Shown: one piece after another, positions 17,469 to 24,965 of the stretch
How positions within the stretch are numbered: the stretch's first letter is position 1
Layout: every line of letters starts with the position of its first letter
Position numbers and translations under genes: made by a program
The notes under the pieces: generated by a model
The model's database searches: none
What the model was told of the DNA's origin: nothing
The model's input: only the letters and a program-made list of their open reading frames with translations
From: Oscillospiraceae bacterium
Lineage (GTDB): Bacteria; Bacillota; Clostridia; Oscillospirales; Ruminococcaceae
NCBI GenBank assembly: GCA_014799395.1
Contig: JAAVID010000006.1
Location: forward strand, 2,282 to 66,281
DNA: 64,000 nt
Direction: 5' to 3'

Positions 17469-17491
17469 AGCTCTTGCGCGTTAATACAGCC

Positions 17492-17520
17492 TTGACTAAT
17501 TTCACCGGGTGTGGTATAAT
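17492..17520 (+). promoter_or_regulatory. Promoter of the MntA/HepT pair
   Basis: TTGACT (17492-17497), a 17-bp spacer and TATAAT (17515-17520), 21 bp before the mntA start codon. Confidence 0.85.
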
Positions 17521-17541
17521 ATAACAAGAGGGGTGATAACG

Positions 17542-17862
17542 ATGCGTGTGTATAAAATCGAGGAAATAGCGGATAAAATCCGCCCGATCGCCAAGAGCTA
17601 CGGTACCGGCAAAATATATTTATTCGGTTCGTATGCGCGTGGAGAGGCTGACGAAAACAGCGATATAGATCTGCTTGTCGACGCCGAAGATGTTCACGGA
17701 CTGGGATTTTTTGCCCTTTATGACGACTTGGAAACGGTTTTGGAGAAAAAACTTGACTTAGTGACCGTAAACGCTCTTTACAACGAGCGTAAAAACGATA
17801 AACTTGCGGATAAATTGCGCACGGAGATCGAAAAGGACGGGGTGTTGATTTATGACAGATAA
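17542..17862 (+). CDS. mntA: MntA-type nucleotidyltransferase antitoxin
   Basis: 106 aa from the ATG at 17542 after GAGGGG. The minimal nucleotidyltransferase motif GS-x10-DxD is exact (GSYARGEADENSDID, about residues 33-47). In the HepT/MntA (type VII) systems MntA blocks HepT by adding AMP to a tyrosine near its RNase site. It overlaps the downstream hepT by 11 bp and sits just inside attL, so it may stabilise the element (inference). Confidence 0.9.
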   Translation: MRVYKIEEIADKIRPIAKSYGTGKIYLFGSYARGEADENSDIDLLVDAEDVHGLGFFALYDDLETVLEKKLDLVTVNALYNERKNDKLADKLRTEIEKDGVLIYDR

Positions 17863-18193
17863 AGATAAAAACGTTCTTGAGCATATCATAATGCGGTGCG
17901 GCAGAGTGAACGAGGACATTATCCGTTTTGGCAACAGTTATGAAATTTTTATCTCGGACGCCGCGTTTCACGATTCTGTAAGTATGAACATTTTGCAGAT
18001 AGGCGAGCTGTCAAATAAGCTGTCCGATGAATTCAGAGACAGCACCAAGCACCGTATCCCTTGGAAGCAGATATACGATATGCGCAATCGTTTTGCGCAC
18101 GGCTACGGAGTAATGGACAGCAAGATCATCTGGGAGGTCGCGACAGTAAACATTCCCGATTTGAAAGACTTTTGCGAAACGTGTTTGTCTTAA
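17852..18193 (+). CDS. hepT: HepT-type HEPN ribonuclease toxin
   Basis: 113 aa, DUF86/HEPN family. The catalytic and target motif R-x4-H-x-Y is intact as RNRFAHGY near residue 87. HepT is a dimeric RNase that stops growth when it is not modified by MntA. It is translationally coupled to mntA. A terminator follows directly. Confidence 0.9.
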   Translation: MTDKDKNVLEHIIMRCGRVNEDIIRFGNSYEIFISDAAFHDSVSMNILQIGELSNKLSDEFRDSTKHRIPWKQIYDMRNRFAHGYGVMDSKIIWEVATVNIPDLKDFCETCLS

Positions 18194-18216
18194 CGGCATA
18201 TATTAAATATGTATAG

Positions 18217-18245
18217 CGGGATATTGTTTAAATATCCCCGTTTTT
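18217..18245 (+). terminator. Terminator of the MntA/HepT operon
   Basis: CGGGATATT (18217-18225) pairs with AATATCC(C)CG (18231-18240) around a 5-nt loop; TTTTT follows. Confidence 0.75.
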
Positions 18246-18305
18246 ACTTGATCTGTTGATAATTGGATAAACTCACAAAGCATATATTACACTATCCGCT
18301 CCCCC

Positions 18306-18334
18306 TTGACATAAAAATAAAGAAGTGCTATAAT
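18306..18334 (+). promoter_or_regulatory. Promoter of trkA-trkH
   Basis: TTGACA (18306-18311), a 17-bp spacer and TATAAT (18329-18334), about 47 bp before trkA. Confidence 0.85.
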
Positions 18335-18380
18335 ATATAAAAATAAACAACCCCAAAATGGAAATATAAGGAACTTCACT

Positions 18381-19736
18381 ATGAAAATGGTAATAATTGG
18401 CAACGGCAAAGCGGGAAGCAGTCTGGCTTCAATGCTCTCGCACGAGGGTCACGATGTAACGGTCATTGACATAAACGGCACGGCGATGGAGAAAACTCAG
18501 AACACCGAGGACGTTATGTGTATCGAGGGCAACGGAATTGATACGGACGTTCAGCGCGACGCGGCGGTGAACAAGGCGGGGATCGTCATTGCGGCGACGC
18601 ATTACGACGAGGTAAACCTGCTGTGCTGTCTTATCGCGAAAAAGCTCGGCGCGAAAAGGACTATCGCGAGAGTGAGAAATCCCGAATACTATAAGCAGAT
18701 AGACTTTATAAGAGACGACCTCGGACTTTCGATGGTAATAAATCCCGAAAGTCTGACCTCCGACGAGATACTCCGCGTACTGATAACTCCCGCCGCCGCA
18801 AAGGTCGAGGTGTTTGAAAAGGGCAAAATGGAGCTCGTGGAATACAAGATACCCGACAACTCCCCGATACTCGATCGCAGTCTGCTCGAGATCTACAAGC
18901 AGACGGGGATAAAGCTGCTGATCTGCGCGGTGCAGAGAGATAACGAGATATATATCCCGAGCGGCAACTTTGTGCTCCGCTCGGGGGACAGGATAAGCAT
19001 TGCGGCAACTCATAAGGATATTGAGCGCTTTTTCAAGATGTGCGGTTCGATAAAGGATAAGGTAAAGTCGTGCATTATCGTGGGGGGAGGCAGGATAAGC
19101 TATTACCTCACGAGAAGTATGCTCGGAATGGGTATGCACGTCAAAATTATCGAAAAAGACCTTGACAACTGTAAGAGACTTGCGCAGATGTTCCCGAAAG
19201 CGTCGGTAATTCACGGAGACGGTACGGATCAGGATATGCTCGCCGAGGAAGGTATCCGCGACGCGGACGCTTTTGTCGCGGTCACGGGTATCGACGAGGA
19301 AAACATCATTATGTCGCTTTACGCGAAAAACAACTCAAACGCCAAGGTAGTCACCAAGATAAACCGCGACAGCTACGTCGGCTTGACCGCTCAGATAGGA
19401 CTTGACTGCATTATCTCGCCGAAGCATCTGGCGACGAGCTCCGTGCTTTCGTATGTGCGAAGCCTTGACAATACCGAAAGCAATATCGAGGCGATATATC
19501 ACATTGTCGACAACCGTATCGAGGCGGCGGAGTTCAGAATAAGCGAAAACATTCCGAAAATTATCGGCGTGCCGCTTAAAGACCTCAAGCTCAAGAAGAA
19601 TATACTGATATGCTCCGTTATGAGGGGCAGACAGGTGATAATTCCCGACGGAAGCACGACGATAGCGCTCGGCGATTCGGTCGTGGTTGTTTCAAAGGAA
19701 CACCGCTTCTCGGATATACGGGATATTTTGGAATAG
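18381..19736 (+). CDS. trkA: Trk potassium uptake regulator TrkA
   Basis: 451 aa, the full two-repeat form. Two Rossmann RCK-N domains start at MKMVIIGNGKAGSSL and at about residue 226 (SCIIVGGGRISYYL), each followed by an RCK-C domain. The protein forms a cytoplasmic ring that gates the TrkH channel in response to NAD(H) or ATP/ADP. trkH starts 39 bp downstream. The ATG follows AAGGAA. It is part of the integrated element although its base and codon use resembles the host genes. Confidence 0.93.
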   Translation: MKMVIIGNGKAGSSLASMLSHEGHDVTVIDINGTAMEKTQNTEDVMCIEGNGIDTDVQRDAAVNKAGIVIAATHYDEVNLLCCLIAKKLGAKRTIARVRNPEYYKQIDFIRDDLGLSMVINPESLTSDEILRVLITPAAAKVEVFEKGKMELVEYKIPDNSPILDRSLLEIYKQTGIKLLICAVQRDNEIYIPSGNFVLRSGDRISIAATHKDIERFFKMCGSIKDKVKSCIIVGGGRISYYLTRSMLGMGMHVKIIEKDLDNCKRLAQMFPKASVIHGDGTDQDMLAEEGIRDADAFVAVTGIDEENIIMSLYAKNNSNAKVVTKINRDSYVGLTAQIGLDCIISPKHLATSSVLSYVRSLDNTESNIEAIYHIVDNRIEAAEFRISENIPKIIGVPLKDLKLKKNILICSVMRGRQVIIPDGSTTIALGDSVVVVSKEHRFSDIRDILE

Positions 19737-19775
19737 AGGTGAACAGTTCCGCTTGACGGAGCTTGCTGAAATAAA

Positions 19776-21221
19776 ATGAATAAATCGTTAGTTTTTCACT
19801 ATTTGTCTAAAATGACGCTTTCGGGCTCGGCGCTGTTTCTGCTTCCCGCGATAGTAAGTCTTTGCTACGGGGAGCTTGACACGGTCCTGACATTTGTGGT
19901 GGTCGGAGCGGGGCTTGCCGCGCTGTCGCTCCCGATGACGATGATCAAGCCGAAGTCGAAGGATATGTACACCAAAGAGGGCTTGATAATCGTCGCTATG
20001 CTGTGGATAGTGTTTCCGCTGGCGGGGGCAATGCCGTTTTACATAAGCGGAGAGATACCGCATTTTGTCGACGCTGTTTTTGAAAGCGTTTCGGGCTTTA
20101 CAACTACGGGCTCGACGATACTTTCCGACGTGGAGAGCCTGTCGCACGGTATGATGTTCTGGCGCAGCTTTACCCACTGGATAGGCGGTATGGGAATACT
20201 GGTGTTCGCGTTGGCGGTACTGCCGTCGTCCAAGGACTCGCTGTATCTGATGAGAGCGGAATGTCCGGGTCCGCAGGTCGGCAAGTTCGTGCCGAAGGGC
20301 AAGAACACGGCAATGTATATGTACGCGATGTACGGCGTGCTTACCGTAGTTACCTTTATTTTGTTATGCGCGGGCGGAATGTCGGTTTTTGACAGCATTT
20401 GCCACGCAATGGGCACGGCGGGCACGGGCGGCTTCGGCATAAAAAACGCGGGCGTGGCGTACTATGATTCCGCGTATATCGACGGCGTTATCACGGTTAT
20501 GATGATACTGTTCGGCATAAACTTCAACATATTCTATTTCCTGCTGATAAGGCGCTTTAAGGACATAGGCAAAAACCTCGAATTGAGAGTTTACCTGATA
20601 ATCTTAGCCGCGGCGACTGTGCTTATAAGCGTGAATATTTTTCCGATATACAAGTCCGTCGGAGGGAGCTTCAGATACGCGGTATTTCAGGTCGCTTCGA
20701 TAATGACCTCGACGGGATATGCTACCGCGGATTACAACCTGTGGCCTGCGTTCTCGCAGATGGTGCTGGTGCTGCTTATGCTTATCGGAGCGTGCGCGGG
20801 GTCGACGGGCGGAGGATTTAAAGTTCAGAGACTCATAATCATCTCCAAGAACGTCGGTAAATATTTCAAAAAGATACTGCACCCGAAATCGGTAAGTCTT
20901 GTTACCAGCGATGATAAGGCAATGGACACGGACACGGTTCACGGCGTTCACTGCTATCTCGGCATCTATATGTTTTTAATGCTTGCGTCAATGCTTCTTA
21001 TATCGGTCGATAACCAGGATTTCGCGACGACGTTCAGCGCTGTCGCGGCTTGCTTCAACAATATCGGACCCGGAATAAGCAAGGTCGGTCCTATGGATAA
21101 TTTCTCGTTCTTTTCGGACTTCTCGAAATGCGTTCTGTCGCTGGATATGCTGTTCGGTCGACTGGAATGTCTGCCGATGATGATGCTCTTCGTTCCCGCG
21201 GTCTGGAAGAAAAAATTCTGA
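19776..21221 (+). CDS. trkH: Trk potassium uptake channel TrkH
   Basis: 481 aa polytopic membrane protein with four repeated membrane-pore-membrane units. The selectivity-filter regions read FTTTGST (about residue 110), GTAGTGGFG (about 213), MTSTGYATAD (about 310) and NNIGPGIS (about 427). With TrkA it takes up potassium. The gap from trkA is 39 bp with no terminator, so they form an operon. Confidence 0.93.
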   Translation: MNKSLVFHYLSKMTLSGSALFLLPAIVSLCYGELDTVLTFVVVGAGLAALSLPMTMIKPKSKDMYTKEGLIIVAMLWIVFPLAGAMPFYISGEIPHFVDAVFESVSGFTTTGSTILSDVESLSHGMMFWRSFTHWIGGMGILVFALAVLPSSKDSLYLMRAECPGPQVGKFVPKGKNTAMYMYAMYGVLTVVTFILLCAGGMSVFDSICHAMGTAGTGGFGIKNAGVAYYDSAYIDGVITVMMILFGINFNIFYFLLIRRFKDIGKNLELRVYLIILAAATVLISVNIFPIYKSVGGSFRYAVFQVASIMTSTGYATADYNLWPAFSQMVLVLLMLIGACAGSTGGGFKVQRLIIISKNVGKYFKKILHPKSVSLVTSDDKAMDTDTVHGVHCYLGIYMFLMLASMLLISVDNQDFATTFSAVAACFNNIGPGISKVGPMDNFSFFSDFSKCVLSLDMLFGRLECLPMMMLFVPAVWKKKF

Positions 21222-21230
21222 AAAATACAA

Positions 21231-21260
21231 ACTCCGAACGATTATTCGTTCGGAGTTTTT
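21231..21260 (+). terminator. Terminator of trkA-trkH
   Basis: Perfect 10-bp stem ACTCCGAACG/CGTTCGGAGT around ATTATT, with a T-run. Confidence 0.85.
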
Positions 21261-21316
21261 ATTGTTTGAGAATTTCGTAAAAGTCACAAAAATCCATAAT
21301 AATATCGTTTTTTTGC

Positions 21317-21345
21317 TTGCGGAATTACCTTCCGTATTGTATAAT
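21317..21345 (+). promoter_or_regulatory. Promoter of the phosphofructokinase gene
   Basis: TTGCGG (21317-21322), a 17-bp spacer and TATAAT (21340-21345), 44 bp before the start codon. Confidence 0.7.
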
Positions 21346-21388
21346 TAAGTTACAAGTAATCGTATACATTGGCATAAGGAGGTATATC

Positions 21389-22615
21389 ATGGCTTTGGGA
21401 AATGTAATTGTCGGACAGTCGGGCGGACCTACCTCGGTCATCAATTCCAGCCTTGTGGGTGTGTTCAAGACCGCAAAGGACGCGGGCTGTCCTCATGTTT
21501 ACGGTATGCGCAACGGTATTGAGGGGCTTTTGCAGGAGCATTATGTCGATTTGTCGGAGTATGTGCGCAACGATCTTGACATCGAGCTGTTAAAGCGCAC
21601 GCCGTCGTCGTTCCTCGGCACCTGCCGCTATAAGCTCCCCGACTTCACCAAGGACGAGGACACATATAAAAAGATATTCGATATCCTCAAGAAAATGGAT
21701 ATAAAGCACTTTTTCTACATCGGCGGCAACGACTCTATGGACACTATCGACAAGCTGTCGAAATACGCCGACATTATCAAGAGCGATATTACGTTTATCG
21801 GCGTCCCCAAGACTATTGACAACGACCTCGCGATGACCGACCACACCCCCGGCTACGGAAGCGCGGCTAAGTACATCGCCTCCGCGATGAAGGAGATAAT
21901 CCGCGACGCTAACACCTATCCAAACGAGTCGGTGAACATCGTTGAGATAATGGGACGCGACGCGGGCTGGCTCACCTGCGCGGCAACGCTGTCGCGTTCG
22001 GAGGACTGCGCGGGTCCCGACATCATCTGTCTGCCCGAGACGGTTTTCGATTACGATAACTTTATCAATAAGATAAACGAGGCGCGTTCGCGCAAAAAGG
22101 TAATTACCATCGCGGTCTCCGAGGGTATCAAGACCGCCGACGGCAAATATGTCTGCGAGGCGAACAAGCGCGCAATGAGAGAGGACGCGTTCGGTCATAA
22201 GGCGCTGGGCGGTACCGCGCTTTATCTTGCCGACTTTATCGGCGCGGAGCTCGGTATCAAGAACAGAGGTATCGTATTCTCGACATTGCAGAGATGCGCG
22301 TCGCATATTGTTTCGCGCCGCGATATAACCGAGGCGTTCACCGCGGGCGCGGACGGCGTTCAGCTGGCGCTGAACGGAGAGACGGGAAAGATGATCGTTT
22401 TCGAGAGGATCTCAAACAATCCCTATCAGTTAAAGACGGGCTCCTGCCCCGCTTCCGCAGTCGCGAATGTTGAAAAGCTCGTTCCCAAGGAATGGATAAT
22501 CAACGACGGAACTTATGTTTCCAAGGAGTTTTTCGAGTACGCGCGTCCGCTGATAATCGGCGAGCTTTCACCGTTTATGGTAGACGGTCTGCCGAGGCAT
22601 CTGTTTATTGACTGA
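21389..22615 (+). CDS. 6-phosphofructokinase, probably pyrophosphate-dependent
   Basis: 408 aa from the ATG at 21389, chosen for AAGGAGG at 7-nt spacing; a longer in-frame version runs into the promoter. PFK signatures: VGQSGGPTSVINSS at the N-terminus, IGGNDSMDT (about 98), PKTIDNDLAMTDHTPGYGSA (about 127) and MGRDAGWLT (about 179). The GGND and PKTIDND sequences point to the pyrophosphate-using type, which is reversible. Odd as cargo of an integrated element; a second copy elsewhere in the genome would be expected if it is truly extra. Confidence 0.85.
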   Translation: MALGNVIVGQSGGPTSVINSSLVGVFKTAKDAGCPHVYGMRNGIEGLLQEHYVDLSEYVRNDLDIELLKRTPSSFLGTCRYKLPDFTKDEDTYKKIFDILKKMDIKHFFYIGGNDSMDTIDKLSKYADIIKSDITFIGVPKTIDNDLAMTDHTPGYGSAAKYIASAMKEIIRDANTYPNESVNIVEIMGRDAGWLTCAATLSRSEDCAGPDIICLPETVFDYDNFINKINEARSRKKVITIAVSEGIKTADGKYVCEANKRAMREDAFGHKALGGTALYLADFIGAELGIKNRGIVFSTLQRCASHIVSRRDITEAFTAGADGVQLALNGETGKMIVFERISNNPYQLKTGSCPASAVANVEKLVPKEWIINDGTYVSKEFFEYARPLIIGELSPFMVDGLPRHLFID

Positions 22616-22628
22616 CAGCCTAAGATTT

Positions 22629-22667
22629 AGCTCCTCCTTGCCGTTCCTCTCGGCGGGGGGAGCTTTT
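22629..22667 (+). terminator. Terminator of the phosphofructokinase gene
   Basis: AGCTCC at the 5' side pairs with GGAGCT at the 3' side, with inner GCCG/CGGC, followed by TTTTTTA. Confidence 0.75.
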
Positions 22668-22675
22668 TTATTCCG

Positions 22676-22737
22676 ACATTTAAGGCAACACCGACAAAGC
22701 CCATAGGGCGGTAATTGTGCGGTGTTGCCTTAAATGT
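22676..22737. mobile_element. Short MITE-like element, type 1 termini (62 bp)
   Basis: Perfect 18-bp inverted ends ACATTTAAGGCAACACCG and its complement (22676-22693 and 22720-22737), flanking a 26-bp centre with a small GCCC/GGGC hairpin. The inner TAAGGCAACACCG matches the left end of the 191-bp element at 7720. Confidence 0.75.
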
Positions 22738-22776
22738 TCATATTGATTTTTTTGACGAAACCGATATTTTACTTTA

Positions 22777-22805
22777 TTTACATACTCTACCATATATGGT
22801 ATAAT
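22777..22805 (+). promoter_or_regulatory. Promoter of the DUF6514-like gene
   Basis: TTTACA (22777-22782), 17-bp spacer and TATAAT (22800-22805). The spacer ends in the palindrome CCATATATGG, a possible operator. Confidence 0.65.
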
Positions 22806-22855
22806 TATCATTGAGCAAGAGAGATATGCTACTTTACCTGGGAGGAAGAATAATT

Positions 22856-23056
22856 TTGTGGCAAGTTATATTCGGAACGATAGCTGCCGAGGAGGGCAAG
22901 TCCGTAAAGACTTACGGTTTGAAGTGTAATTCGACCGTGATCAACGACATCACGCTCAGCGAGCAAGACATAACAGAGTTCGCCGAGCAGCTTAACCGTC
23001 TCGGAGCGTCGGAAATTCACGCGTATGAATTGGTGGAAAATTTCCTGGGGAGATAA
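22856..23056 (+). CDS. Small DUF6514-like protein
   Basis: 66 aa if started at the TTG at 22856, which lies 11 nt after GGGAGG; an earlier in-frame TTG at 22811 overlaps the transcription start. The sequence (WQVIFGTIAAEEGKSV, then DITLSEQDITEFAEQLNRLG and the ending ELVENFLGR) resembles DUF6514, a small clostridial family of unknown function. The family assignment is from memory and tentative. Confidence 0.6.
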   Translation: MWQVIFGTIAAEEGKSVKTYGLKCNSTVINDITLSEQDITEFAEQLNRLGASEIHAYELVENFLGR

Positions 23057-23249
23057 AACAATGCCGCTTCGTTGGAAGCGGTTTTTGTTTTGCCGTAATA
23101 TAAGTAAAATAGCCGCGGTTTCGCGGTTATTTTTTTTGAAATTAAATCCCGACATTTTACGGCTTTTATTTAAGCATTTATATAAAAAATAAATAATATA
23201 TTATAGCGATGAAACGTTTCTTCTACATTCGATTTGGGAGGGCTGTTTT

Positions 23250-23390
23250 ATGGCTTCTTATCTGATAGTACATACCGAAAATCCGTCAAAAACGGAAAAG
23301 GAGAGCGTAAAGCTCGCTGCGGCTCGCGCGGTGTATGCCGAGCTTCTGAAATACCGAAATTCCAAAATAACGGCGAAAGTCTCCGAATAA
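23250..23390 (+). CDS. 46-residue protein upstream of the recombinase
   Basis: A short ORF starting MASYLIVHTENPSKTEKES and ending ITAKVSE, with GGGAGG 8 nt upstream of its ATG. The stop codon is 17 bp before the recombinase start, so they share a transcript. It is basic and helical. Small genes beside large serine recombinases sometimes encode directionality factors; that role is only a hypothesis here. Confidence 0.55.
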   Translation: MASYLIVHTENPSKTEKESVKLAAARAVYAELLKYRNSKITAKVSE

Positions 23391-23407
23391 ACAGGGAAGT
23401 GAAAAAA

Positions 23408-24892
23408 ATGACGGCGATCTACGCGCGGCAAAGCGTTGACAAAAAAGACAGTATTTCGATAGACACGCAGATAGATATGTGCAGGCGCTACTGCACGGAT
23501 AATTACAGGATATATTCGGACAAGGGCTGGAGCGGCAAGAACCTCGACCGCCCCGATTTTCGGCGGCTGCTTTCCGACATCAAGCACGGGCAGATAGATA
23601 AGCTGGTGGTGTACAAGCTCGACCGAATAAGCCGTTCGCTGAACGATTTTTCCAACCTTATGGAGACGTTCAAGCAGTATGGCGTGGAGTTCGCTTCTAC
23701 GGTGGAGACGTTCGACACGTCCACGCCGATAGGGCGCGCGATGCTGGGAATAATTATGGTGTTCGCGGAGCTGGAGCGCGAAAATATCCTGCTCCGCGTC
23801 CGCGACAACTATTACGCGCGCGGCGAAAAGGGAATGTATCTCGGAGGAGTTCCCGTTTACGGCTTCGACAAGATACCGACAAAGCAGGGCGGCGTAAAGA
23901 CCTCGGTGCTTATCCCGAACGGCGACCTGCCTACCGTCGAGTATATCTTCTCCGAATACCGCGAAAGCGGAAGCTCGCTCGGGCAGATAGTCAAGGAGCT
24001 TAACGGGCGCGGCGTTCCCTCTCCCGCGGGAACGCTCTGGGACAGCAGCAAGCTCAGCCGCCTTTTGCGCTCGCCGACCTACGTTATGGCGGACGTTGAG
24101 GTTTACCGTTACTTCAAGGACAAGGGCGCGAAAATATCCAATCCCGTGGAGGATTTTACGGGGGAGCGCGGCTGTTTCCTTTACGGCAAGCGCGAGGCTA
24201 ACGAAAGGAAATACACCGACGTTCACGAACACACATTGTCGCTGGGACTTCACGACGGTGTTATTTCGTCGGAGCTGTGGCTTGACGTTCAGAGAAAGCT
24301 CGATGAGAATTCGCAGATAAAGAAAGGGAAAAGCGGCTCGTATTCGTGGCTCACGGGGCTGATAAAATGCGGGAAATGCGGCTACGCAATGCGCGTTCAA
24401 GGCGGAGAATATTTTTACTGCACGGGCAGGGCAAATCACGGGGTTTGCGCGGGCGTTGACGGAAAGCCGCGGATAGAGGAGGTCGAGCTTGCGGTTTTCG
24501 CCGAGCTTGATCGAAAATTCGACGAGATACGAAATATCGTCATCGAGGCGGATAAGCCGTCTTTATCTCCGAAAGCGAACAAGCTGAAAATGCGGCTGGA
24601 AGCGCTCGGCACGCAGATAGACAATCTCGTCGGCAAGCTCGCCGAGACCTCCGAGGCGATAGGAGAAGTTCTCGAAAAAAAGCTCGAAGCGCTTATCGCC
24701 GAACGCGCGGAAACGCAGTCGGAGCTTGACAAGCTCGGCGATACAAGACCGAAGCTCGCTTACGCGGACGTTATAGCCCTGATAAGCGAGTTCCCCGAAA
24801 TGCCTATCGAGACCAAGCGTGAGATAGCTCGGCAATTTATAATGAAAGTTCTGCTGTGGGAGGATAAGATAGAGATAGTCTGGAAATTCTGA
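23408..24892 (+). CDS. Large serine recombinase (site-specific integrase)
   Basis: 494 aa from the ATG at 23408. The N-terminal resolvase domain has the catalytic Ser in IYARQSVDKKD, the arginine motif YKLDRISRS (about 74) and TPIGRAMLG (about 104). A recombinase domain follows (SGSSLGQIVKELNGRGV), then a zinc ribbon (CGKCGYAMRV ... YCTGRANHGVC, about 322-350) and a coiled-coil C-terminus. It is the evident integrase for the attL/attR pair that splits the deacetylase gene. It lies about 2 kb inside the right end. Preceded by AGGGAAG. Confidence 0.93.
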   Translation: MTAIYARQSVDKKDSISIDTQIDMCRRYCTDNYRIYSDKGWSGKNLDRPDFRRLLSDIKHGQIDKLVVYKLDRISRSLNDFSNLMETFKQYGVEFASTVETFDTSTPIGRAMLGIIMVFAELERENILLRVRDNYYARGEKGMYLGGVPVYGFDKIPTKQGGVKTSVLIPNGDLPTVEYIFSEYRESGSSLGQIVKELNGRGVPSPAGTLWDSSKLSRLLRSPTYVMADVEVYRYFKDKGAKISNPVEDFTGERGCFLYGKREANERKYTDVHEHTLSLGLHDGVISSELWLDVQRKLDENSQIKKGKSGSYSWLTGLIKCGKCGYAMRVQGGEYFYCTGRANHGVCAGVDGKPRIEEVELAVFAELDRKFDEIRNIVIEADKPSLSPKANKLKMRLEALGTQIDNLVGKLAETSEAIGEVLEKKLEALIAERAETQSELDKLGDTRPKLAYADVIALISEFPEMPIETKREIARQFIMKVLLWEDKIEIVWKF

Positions 24893-24900
24893 TATAAAAA

Positions 24901-24935
24901 ATCGCAATGTGCTTTTTACACATTGCGATTTTTTT
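24901..24935. terminator. Terminator between recombinase and fiber gene
   Basis: Perfect 11-bp stem ATCGCAATGTG/CACATTGCGAT with T-run on the plus strand and A-run upstream, serving convergent genes. Confidence 0.85.
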
Positions 24936-24965
24936 AGCAGATCATATCAACACGATTTTCGTATC

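Noticed and set aside
23234-23407. 58-codon extension of the serine recombinase
   Set aside because: It overlaps the 46-aa ORF in another frame, and the resolvase domain starts naturally at MTAIYARQS; the ATG at 23408 has its own site.
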